Position numbers and translations under genes: made by a program. This document shows positions 1-17,900 of a stretch of 64,000 nucleotides of DNA, in pieces. Where the stretch lies: contig CM034546.1 of NCBI GenBank assembly GCA_020055645.1, forward strand, positions 95,914,001 to 95,978,000, in the 5' to 3' direction. Position 1 is the stretch's first letter. Each line of letters starts with the position of its first letter. Origin of the DNA: Tomocerus qinae (Eukaryota > Arthropoda > Collembola > Entomobryomorpha > Tomoceridae). The notes below the pieces were generated by a model. It had not been told where the DNA came from and ran no database searches. It saw only the letters and a list, made by a program, of their open reading frames with translations.

Positions 1-2790
1 TCAATCAGACATTGACAGGGCCGCAACCAGAAAAAATTTCGGGGGCGGGGGCAAATTTAAGTGACAATGAAAAATTTTTGGGTTTTAAGGCAAAAATTCC
101 TTTCTTTTCTTCGATTTCGGGGGGGGGGGGGCTGGCCCCCCGGCTGCGGCACTGGACATTGAGGTTGCACTTTCTCTTTCGTTTTACAACATTACCAATT
201 GAAATCAAACGCTAAAGCCTATGAATGATGGAAATATAATATTATGCCACCCATATTTGAAGTTGCCTAAAAACTGTTAACCTTAACTGGCCCGACATGT
301 TAGACAAATTTTTAGTATATATATATATCTTGATATTAACTGACTTTAAAATAGTATTTATTGAAAAATGAGTAATTTGGATTTTAGATACCTCTTAGAT
401 TTTCATACAGCTGAGGAGCCATTTTATAGCTACACATATTTTCCACGGCTTGGTATAATTCTTCCAAGCAATAGCTTATGGGAGTTGATGTTTGTATTGC
501 CACGACTGAGTCCCTTAACTTCTTCCATGTCTCCGTTTGGTAATCGTCGGACAACTTTGGTTTTTCTATGAGAAATAAAAAAGTCATGTTAAATATTAAA
601 AGATCAATTCTCTTCTCTTTATTCTACCTTTTGAGTTGAGAATATCAAAATATCAATTACGGGAATGTGACCACAATAAACCTTTTCACGGTTAGGCACT
701 TTTGGTGGGCCAACATAGACAGTCAACGTAGCTTGTTCATGTTCTGCCCACCAAAAGGCCTTAACAGTGAAAATGTTTCTATTCTATACCAACCTCTAAA
801 GTTTTTAATTATAAGCTTTTTAGTTCCTCCTCCTTTTGCAATTAGGGTAGACGCTTGAGCTTTATTTATGCCATTCGTTGTTGAATTACTTATGGCAGAA
901 AAGTTTGGCCTTTTGGCTGCGTTAGGCGATTCCTCACTCATTACGGATGCCATTGGAAATTTTTTGAATTATTTTGAGTTACTTTCTTGTTCCTTCACTT
1001 GAATCTCTTGTCTTCAATGGCAATGCGTTTTATTCACTAGAGAAAAAATGTTTAAACTATTTGTTAGTTGATAAAGATTCGCATCATAATACATAATAAG
1101 GTTGAACGTACTACGATATCAGATAAAAAATTAATGAGTTGAAGATTGCTTGACAAACCAGATGATATCGGCAAAATCGATTCACTGAAGACTGGTGGCA
1201 ATGGTGAATGGTTCGGATTCATCAATAATAGTAACTGGTAAGCCAAGAAAATCAAAATTATACATAAAAAACTTCACAAGTTTCATTGGTGAATAGTGGA
1301 GGTTGCCGGTCTGCTGATTGGATCACAATTAATTAACGTTTTCAATTGTACCCCAAAGCGGACCGTCGTAAGTTGTAAGTATGAAGTAAAATTTATAAAT
1401 TGAAATTGAACATTGATAAATGCATGGAAAATTTTAACTTCGAAGCTTTAAACATTTACCTGCTGCTGACTGCCACACTGAACCCCTTCCTTGGTCTTGC
1501 AAACAAACAATTTTTATGTTCAATGTTTGACCACTCAAAGTCAAATGTCTCGAAATACTTATGACTTCTACAAATGTCAGAACAGATAACACGTGCACTA
1601 AACCATAAATATCATCATGTATAAGGCAACGGTAACAAAATACTACCAGTTGACTTCCGATTTTATTACTACTCTTCTTCCACTTAATTTCCACCTTTTA
1701 ATAAATAATAATAACATAAATAAAAAACAAAGGGCAATCACAAACACAAATGAATGAATGGTAGGTCAGCAATTATTTTGTTATAAAATAACTCCTACCA
1801 CCAAACATAGGAATAGGAGCCAATGAATCTTCGTAGCTAATAATTATTTTAATCAGTTGTTCCTTTTTTCTATTTTGGCAAATCGGCATTTCATAAGCTG
1901 TTTGCTTTTGTGTGACTGTGTGTGTGCTTCTTCACAGCTAGTAGCACTTATTAGCACTGGTGCTAGTGGATCGGTAGGATGCGGATGGAAGGATTTTTTT
2001 ACAACATTTTGCCTCTAATAAATAATTGTTATAACTTTGCAACATAGCACAATCAACAGTACATATGAATGCTTGTGCTAGCAATAGGAATTGTTATGAT
2101 ACATGATTATTATGCAACATTACTATACATAGTAGTGCTAATACTACTAGTATATATTTCTGTGAACATTTCCAATGCATTTATTTGGTGTGTCCGGTCC
2201 GCTCCGGTCGGTGATGATAAAATCCTGGTCATGCTTATACAATATTATAATATAGAGATGCAGTCTGCGTCGTTGCGTATATACATAGTACATATACTAT
2301 TATATATGGCTGTATTACTCACTCACTCAATCTATACAAACTACTCTACCGCACGAGGCATATCGCCGCTCCTGCTGGCTGTAGAGCAAAAAATACTGCT
2401 TAGTGTTGCAGTTTCATGGATTGGCGGTAATTTGTTATTATAAGAATAATAATTTGAACATTTTTCAAAAACTACCGACAAGCCGTTATAAAAGCTCGCT
2501 GTAGTAAATAAAGAGTGCCGCTTGATGGAGCCACCTATATCTTTTAAAGTAGCAGCTAGTAGCAGCTGCAGTTTTTTCAAAAATTCTACATGAAAATAAA
2601 TAATTTTTGAAACCAGATTGAAAGGGTAGAAGTTTGGCTTTGTCGATTTTCTTATGTGAGTAGATTCGTATTAATGTAAGCGACGCTTATCTGAGCTACG
2701 AGCCTGACGTTCAATGTACCATATTCGATTTATAGAGAATTTTTTCCATTTTCGTTGGCGCGAACTATTTCCTCAAGTTATGGTTCAGTG
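1..2790. other. Intergenic, no gene recognised
   Basis: I see no supportable gene here. The first 215 bases are a G-rich repeat-like patch with an uninterrupted run of G at about 120-131. A hairpin-forming inverted repeat lies at 683-773. The open frame at 2069-2443 is hydrophobic, low in complexity and without recognised homology or splice context, so it is treated as chance. The stretch near 2470-2530 resembles a sequence at 54838-54880, which suggests an interspersed repeat. Confidence 0.6.
683..773. repeat. Short imperfect inverted repeat (hairpin)
   Basis: The 28-base arm at 683-710 pairs with the arm at 746-773 at 24 of 28 positions, with TTTTGGTGGGC exactly mirrored at the inner end and TTTTCAC at the outer end. 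The 35-base loop has no coding sense. It looks like a miniature inverted-repeat element or an RNA hairpin; no target duplication was identified. Confidence 0.6.
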
Positions 2791-4299
2791 CACAGTTGGG
2801 ACCCCTCACTCATATCTACCTCATATTCGGAACCTCGCCCTCAGACCTCACCTCATTAGGAGGATTTTACTGAGGTGATGTGAGGTGAAACATATATAAT
2901 TTTACAAATAGTGATGTGAGTTGAGGACTCTCTCTATGTAGATAGAAAGAGTGAGGTTTCTGTGAGGTCACACACTAACATTACACAATGAGTGAGGTCA
3001 AAGTGAAGTCGGCCACGTACATTGCACAAAAAGTGTGGCTGAGGTGAGGTCACATGCGACTAACTGCTTGGTCGTGAAGAAAAGGTGAAGCAACGGAACC
3101 GTTCTATACCTAAGCTGAGGTTGAAGTGGGGGTGGGGAAATAAAACCTCAGTGAGGTAGAGGTGAGGTTAAAATAAGAGCACCTCATTTGTTGAAACATT
3201 AAAAATAATATATAGATAATGCTAGAACATGCTTGAAGACATTGATTACAAACTTAATAATTATTACTATTAGTAAGTAGTTATAAAGGACCCTTAGAGT
3301 AATGAATTCTACGTACTTCACTCACAAAGCAGGAACCTGGTTGCAGCACGGAAAGTTTCTATAAATACCTTAAGTTCCTAGAAATTTTAGCTCGCCATTG
3401 GGTAATGCTGACCTTGCCTACCTAAAATGTTGTGAACAAAGGATAGCACCTCATTAGTGAAAAATTAAATAAATAGACAATGCTAGCTAGAGCATGCTCT
3501 AAGGCATTGCCTATAAACAGCCGCGCGCGTAGTTCCAGGAATTGTTCAATGTGCTTTGGGATAAAGCAGTGCAGAACCACATTTACCCTTAATAAATGCT
3601 GCGACTGCCGACTACAAACTTCATGTACAAAGCAAGGGCCTGATTGCAGTACTGAAAATTTTATAATATTTCAATATCCTATTTTCACTTCGTTTGAGGT
3701 AAGGGTAAGGTTGCCTTTGCCTACCTAACATGCTGTGAATACGTTGCAATAGCTCCCGTAACTATTACAATAGGGGAGCTAAGGTGTTGATAGACTAGTA
3801 TTTTTGTAAGATGTTATTTAGGGGAGATGGGTATGTTTGTAATACAAAAAAAGCATAAAAACACAAACCTGGTCACGTGATTGCATTAAGACTGAGCAAT
3901 TATTTTTGGAAACACAAAAATACCTCCGAAATATAACAGATATGTAACCAAGCAGGAACAAGAAGTGAGGTGAAGTGAAGTCTCCAATGGATGATGAGAT
4001 AATGAGGTGAGGTACGTGAGTGCCCCATTGGGTAAGCCTGACATGAGGTGAGGTGGGTGAGGACCTCAGAGGAAAAACCCGACATGAGATGAGGTAGGTG
4101 AGCTGTTTAGAGTGGAAAACCGACAAGAGGTGAGGTGGGTGAGGACTTCAGAGAGGAAATTCGGCAGGAGGTGAGCTGGGTGATGGCTTCAGAGGGGGAA
4201 CTCGGCATGAGGTTAGGTTCGTGAGGTCCTCAGTGAGAACACCTAACATGAGGTGAGGTAGGTGAGGTCTAACCAATAAGTCCCAACTGTGGTTCAGTG
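2783..4299. mobile_element. Non-autonomous hAT-like element with 8-bp target duplication
   Basis: The element runs from 2791 to 4291. Its ends are a 12-base terminal inverted repeat, CACAGTTGGGAC, and it is flanked on both sides by the same 8 bases, GTTCAGTG (2783-2790 and 4292-4299). An 8-bp duplication is characteristic of hAT transposons. The interior has no transposase. The subterminal regions are packed with GAGGTGAGGT-type motifs, read as CCTCACCTC near the left end and GGTGAGGTAGG near the right, so they are inverted relative to each other as in the subterminal binding-site clusters of hAT elements. No autonomous partner is present in the window. Confidence 0.8.
2860..4275. repeat. GAGGTGAGGT-type subterminal repeat clusters
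   Basis: Short motifs built on GAGGTGAGGT and its complement recur dozens of times. They are dense at about 2860-3180 and again at 3960-4270, with sparser sequence between. The right cluster has a longer, roughly 60-base period in which each unit carries a G-A-G-G-T-G-A-G-G-T-x-x-G-T-G-A-G core. They lie wholly inside the hAT-like element and are best read as its subterminal repeats. Confidence 0.7.
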
Positions 4300-5149
4300 T
4301 AATCACTCTGTTGCTGTACTGTTTTATGAAATTAATGTTTTCAATAATATGCCCGGAAGGCACCCGACAAAGGCACTTTGCTAATAGTGAACTTCGGGTA
4401 AACTGCTTTGGGGTACATTATAGGATAAAAAAAATATGCATTGTGGACGCGCGTATGTATTGCAACAAAAATCCGACATGCGACATACGTATAAACAGCT
4501 TTATTATATAGAGATTATTATTGCACAAACCTTTTGGCATTTCCGCCGTTGGTCTGTTTCTGTTCCGTACAGGTCTCTGAGCTTTATGAGTCATTTACCA
4601 GTACCTATACATGTAATATGGGAGTGAGTGAGGGTACACGACACAAGTACAGTGCAAGTACTGTACTGTTGTATATTATACATTTATAGCTACGATATAG
4701 CTGCACCGTCATCTGTACCTACATAAAGTCTTTATGATACTTATAATGGTAGTAGTGTGTAGTGTAGTATAGTGGTGCATTAGTGCATAGTGCATACTAC
4801 GGTAGAGGGGAATTATAACATGGTTATGTATAGTTAGATCGGGAAAGACTTTACCCACTATTAATTCTAATGTATAGTCAAAATACTTAGTTCTTCGTCA
4901 CGTCACGTCACTCATTCTTGATCACTTTCGGCTCCGTCAGTACTCAGTAGGCTAGGTTGATTTACCTTAAAACTAAGTGAACTGAACCCAGAAAAGACAA
5001 ATCGACAATCAAGTAAGTTATAATATGAGGCAGAAAAAGGTCGAAAAGTTGTTGAAGTATTTCATAAGACATACATTGTAAAAATTATAATCAAGTTAAT
5101 TTTCTTTTAGATTTATTTACCTTTCTTTTTTGTTTATATTATAATATAC
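4300..5149. other. Intergenic; short inverted-repeat remnant and possible leader exon
   Basis: No coding region is recognised. Sequences at about 4328-4424 carry inverted ends similar to the short element at 56903-56996. A possible non-coding leader exon for the small spliced gene downstream may end at 5010, where GTAAGT forms a strong donor. A good acceptor (TTTTCTTTTAG) follows at about 5110. Confidence 0.4.
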
Positions 5150-5803
5150 ATGAAAGTTTATCTGTCATATGCTGGTTGTGTTACGTTGTGTATGTGTCGG
5201 CCTGTTAAAAATAAGGTGCGTTGTCTTGTCACAGGTTTTGTAGGAGTAAAAAGTAAGCGTCAACGTAAAGAAGAGTGTCTGGCTCCACCATTTGGTCATT
5301 TCGTGCTCATTACATCATTTGGCCTTCGATTGACAAATACTGTAAGCACATCCAATCCAATCACTAAACTAAGTCATAAGTAAGTTCTATCATCAATCAT
5401 TGATCATTATTAGTCGGTTTTCATGTAGAAATCCGTCAATAACATAACATAATACTTCTCTATTTTAGGGACTGAACTTGCAGAACTTAACATACGAAGA
5501 CGGATCTTGGATGCTTGCAGCAACAAACCCCGTATGCAATATAATATTATCAATTTATTTTATTATTGGTTATATAATATGGTAACGTTGTGGTTGTTAT
5601 CAATTTTTAACATAGGTGAATTTTGATGGTGATCGCAGTAGGTGTGTAGAGTTAATTATAATTTAAAATAGTTATCATGAATCATAGATATAATAGAATT
5701 TGAGGTTTGGTGCTTAACTTTTACCTATCTCTCTCTTGATTGCAGATTGCAGAGTTTGTGGAACATATGTTGGACAAAAATTAAAGTTGTGCATACGGGC
5801 TAA
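5150..5803 (+). CDS. Putative small spliced gene, product unknown
   Basis: A four-exon reading frame can be assembled: 5150-5341, 5469-5531, 5616-5641 and 5746-5803, joined in phases 0, 0 and 2 at GT-AG sites, giving 112 residues that end at TAA. The start is the first ATG after a strong acceptor near 5110; a leader exon may end at 5010 just before GTAAGT. The second exon encodes LTYEDGSWMLAATNP and the last LQSLWNICW. I do not recognise a family. Support comes only from the phase-consistent open frame and plausible splice sites across short exons, so a non-coding transcript or chance is possible. Confidence 0.3.
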
Positions 5804-13525
<7,722 letters not shown>

Positions 13526-14959
13526 TAGGAACTACGAGCTAGATGCAATGAAAATTGAATCATAAACACTCTTAACTAATATAAAGTTGATGAAGCATAC
13601 TAAGTAAAAGATATGCTTGCTCCATACCGACTCACAGTGAACATGAACACATAACTTTGCTTACCTATTATTCTTACACACTCATCACGAAATATCCATG
13701 CCAAAATGAACTGGAACCACAAGACAAAAATTCAGGGGTTCAATGTCATGTTACTCTAGTTATGCTATGCTAAATGCTAACTAAACTAAAAACAATAATA
13801 AATATATACTATACCAATTACCATACCACATCGACTTTTAGTACCTATATGTTTCGTAAATGCAACGTTATTATATCATTTAAATACACTTTTACCAAAC
13901 CATTATAAGTTGTAGGTAATTTATTGTTGTAGCTAGTAGTATTATGATGATGGTGTAATAATACATACATACCTTTTGGTTCTAGTTAATTTTAATATTA
14001 TTATGTCATAATAATATATGTTCTCACTCAAGTCACAACTTATTGTAAGAAAATAATTATTGTATCCGTATCTAAAAAATATTTATTACATGTTCGAAAA
14101 GGAAAGCGATTTGCTTTGTAACAAAGTGGGAAACAAAATCTGCATTAAGCGTAATTGAGCTGAAGTAAACAGAAAATGTGTCAGACTGCATTAATGAATG
14201 ACATTGTCATTGTACATGTGCTTTGAAAACGAAAAATAAGTGATAAGGGGTTTCGTTAAGTGATTTGGATTTATTGCAAGTATTATTAAATTAATATATC
14301 TTAATTAAATAGGCAACAAATAGTATTTATCACTAATCTGTAATATTGAGCTAGTAAGTATGTAAAGTGGAAGCATTTGTAAAAGGGAAATCAATTCTAC
14401 TAAACAAGCGTGACAGTATTGTAGTAACTTATAAAGGAAGACTTTGAAAGTTTGAATATGTGCAGTCAATTTTAGAAAAATTTGGCATGGTTGATTGGTT
14501 AGTTGCAATTGTACGTAATTTCGCTATAGGTTCAATTTTGTTTACTAAATAAAGTTTTCAGTTGCTCGCAAGTTTTCTTAGAAATCTATTGGATAAAGCC
14601 AAATGCCTAATGTTAACTAAAAAGTACTGATTGGTGATTAAGGTAAATTCGTAAACCCTTCTTCTGCTAAATTGATGAAAAGGATAAATGTAGTTTTAGT
14701 TTTAACAATATTGCATATTTATAGTGGATACTGGATACATGAAAAAAATTATCAATACTATGGGAAAAGGTTTTTTGCAATTGAATAAATGAATAATTAC
14801 ACTAATTCATAGTCTTCATAGTGCATATTATTCCAAACTTTCACGTGAAAGTGTTATTCCTTAGCTTACAACATTTCTTTAAAATTCTTTACACTTTATA
14901 ATACCACATACATAGAATAATAATTAATCAATTTGATCACAATAAAAGACACGTTTCAT
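13526..14959. other. Convergent intergenic interval between Rab6 and PIG-A
   Basis: No coding sequence is recognised. The interval holds the Rab6 distal 3' end and, on the other strand, the PIG-A 3' untranslated region. A short palindrome ACTTTCACGTGAAAGT lies at about 14838-14853. Confidence 0.6.
13797..13802 (+). terminator. Candidate polyadenylation signal, distal Rab6 transcript
   Basis: AATAAA about 270 bases after the distal Rab6 stop codon, in AT-rich sequence. It is consistent with a transcript ending after the second terminal exon. Confidence 0.4.
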
Positions 14960-17900
14960 TCACAGCGTTTTTGTTTTCTGGTTTGTATTTGATAACATTG
15001 GATAAGGAACAGCATGGTCAATTAACTGAAACAAAAGAAATGACATTAAGTAGCGAGTTAACAATTAAATTTGGTGATAAGCTATATTAACCTTTCTTGG
15101 TACGAAAAAATCACATATCCACATGATTATGCGAGCTAATCCAAAGACAAGGCAAAAAAGTGGACCAACGAAACTTCCGAATTTCAAATAAATGTTCAGA
15201 CGTTGTGCATCTGATAGATAAACATCCTCTCCCACCATGTTGTAAACGATTTCAGTCCTTCGAGCAACGTCTCTCCAATTATAAATAGCTGCTATGGTCT
15301 TATGGGCTATCAAAGGGTTTACAAACATTTGGTGGCGTCGATAGTAAATAGCCTTTTCTAAACCTTCCACAAGATCTGTAATAAAATTTCAAACCTATAA
15401 AAGATGAATAATAGATTATTATAAATCGATAACAAGTGATGTACCCATAACTGTTGGTTCTGCCAATATGATTAACTCTGGTGGTAATACTTCCGGAACT
15501 CCGCCAACCCGCGTGGACACAACCTGGAGTCCTGATGCTGCCGCTTCAACGATTGCCATACAGTACGCCTCTGTTAGCGAAGTATTTAGAAATATGTGAC
15601 CTTGGACTAGAAAATCTCGTACCAATGCATGACTAATTCCTCCAAACAATTCTATTCGGTCACTGAATTGTTCTCTCAGTTCTTCAAGTAACAATCGTTT
15701 CGGACCATCTCCACCAATCATAAAGTTTACCTGCAATTTCAGAAGTACAGACACGAGAATAGTAAAACGAGAATAATGAAACTCGAAGCAAATTCAATTT
15801 AAAACAACCCTATAAAACATTTTCTTACATCAGTGTAATATTGACAAATAATTGGGATAACGCCAGCTAACAAGTCGACTCCTTTCCGGTACACCAATCG
15901 GCTGAGTATTATTATAATTACTGGACCAAAAACATTGTCAATTTATTTATGAGAAACAATTAGCGATAATACATTAGATATACTTGGGCCTCTGTCAACA
16001 ATAATTTATTGAATATATAGCCTAATTCCAAATATAGTTAGAATATTTATCGTCCATAACTTTGAAGTGCATAATTCATAAAGACTAACTTTTGTCATGA
16101 GGAGGCGACCTTTCTCCTGGTACTAGTGGTCTGAAAACTGAAGAATCAACAGCATTCGGAATCACAGACACTTTATTGCAATTAACATTAGCTCGCAGAA
16201 CAGTATTTGCTTTTCTGTTTTGCAAAGAAAAAACTGATAAACTATAATCAACTTTGTGATGCATAGGAAAAGTTTAGAAATCTTAAAACTTGTTTTTATT
16301 ACTTACCCAACGTGCGAAACACAAATACAATGATTTACATCTGCCAAAGAAAGTTCCAAAAATCTATTTGTTATTACAGCACTGGCATCCGCGAATCCAA
16401 ATAACGAATGATCCGTAAAAACTGTCTGTAAGTTAAAGAACTTTCTACATTACAATACAAACTATTAACCCTTTGAGCTGGATCGGGAAATATACTTCCC
16501 AGCAAAACAAGTTGCCATGAAACGGGCTGGGAAGTATACTTCCCGTAAAGGTTAGATCGTTATGACGGAACGGGAACTATACTTCCCAGAATAATATTTT
16601 CGTTACTATGGGTTGGGAACTTTATTTCCCACCACATGTCTCATCCATCCTACAGACTGGGATATAAACGGCTGAATTTAGACAGCGGTGTCCCGTTTCC
16701 TTTGTTTCCTGCGTTTCCTTCTTCCGTTTCCTCCGTTTCCTTCCTCACCGTTTCCTTCAGTGTTCTTTTAACCTCTCATATTTTCTCCGTTTCCTTCTTT
16801 CCGTTAAAATGTACTAAACTACTCTTTTGTTTCCTGCGTTTCCTTATTTCCTGCGTTTCCTACACCGTCCATACAATGTAAATGTACCCAATGCCCATTC
16901 TCAGAGCAACATCTAGGGGACTTTCTAGCATCTGCAGGTGCTAGAAAGTCCTCGGGGATTTTCTAGCATCTGCAGTTGCTAGAAAGTCCCCTAGGACTTT
17001 CTAGCATCTTTTTTTATAATTCCCAAAAGTTCCCGAAGGCAGATTATTATCATCAAAATTAATTCTAAATCATCATCATCATAAAATAATAGTATCTCGT
17101 TACCGGTCACTAATTTTCGGTTCTTTTTTGACCTAACCTAATTAAAAATAGTTTATTTTTTATTAGGTTAGGTCAGAAAAGAGGCTAAAATAGTGACCGG
17201 CAACATATACAACAAGGTGTTACAGGTCACTATTTTTCGGTCTTTTTTGACCTAACCTAATTAAAAATAGTTTATCTTTTATTAGGTTAGGTCAGAAAAG
17301 AGGCTAAAATAGTGACCGGCAACATATACAACAAGGTGTTACAGGTCACTATTTTTCGGTCTTTTTTGACCTAACCTAATTAAAAATAGTTTATCTTTTA
17401 TTAGGTTAGGTCAGAAAAGACGCGAAAATAGTGACCGGCAACATATACAACAAGGTATCGCTGCTTAAATTCAACAAATATTTAGTCTGCCTTCGGGAAC
17501 ATTTTGAAAATGGAAAAAGGGTGCTTGAAAGTCCCCAGGGACTTTCTACCACCTGCAGATGCTAGAGAGTCCCCTAGATCAGAGCAACTGGGCTGGTAAC
17601 CTTAAACACTAGCGTTGTACTGCCTTTTATTAGGTTTGTACGAAAAATAGTTTATCTTTTATTAGGTTAGGTCAGAAAAGACGCGAAAATAGTGACCGGC
17701 AACATATACAACAAGGTATCGCTGCTTAAATTCAACAAATATTTAGTCTGCCTTCGGGAACATTTTGAAAATGGAAAAAGGGTGCTTGAAAGTCCCCAGG
17801 GACTTTCTACCACCTGCAGATGCTAGAGAGTCCCCTAGATCAGAGCAACTGGGCTGGTAACCTTAAACACTAGCGTTGTACTGCCTTTTATTAGGTTTGT

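Noticed and set aside
2069..2443. 124-codon hydrophobic open frame on the plus strand
   Set aside because: Low-complexity Ile/Leu/Tyr composition of AT-rich DNA, no family signature, no splice context.
15065..15091. PIG-A ending by read-through at the stop at 15065
   Set aside because: Possible, but splicing at AAG|GTTAAT to 15025 gives LIDHAVPYP, which better resembles the usual PIG-A tail; noted as an alternative in the gene entry.
17130..17410. CCTAACCTAA stretches as interstitial arthropod-type telomere repeats
   Set aside because: Only two to three consecutive motifs occur, always in the same 119-base unit and paired with their mirror, so they belong to the foldback's tandem repeats.
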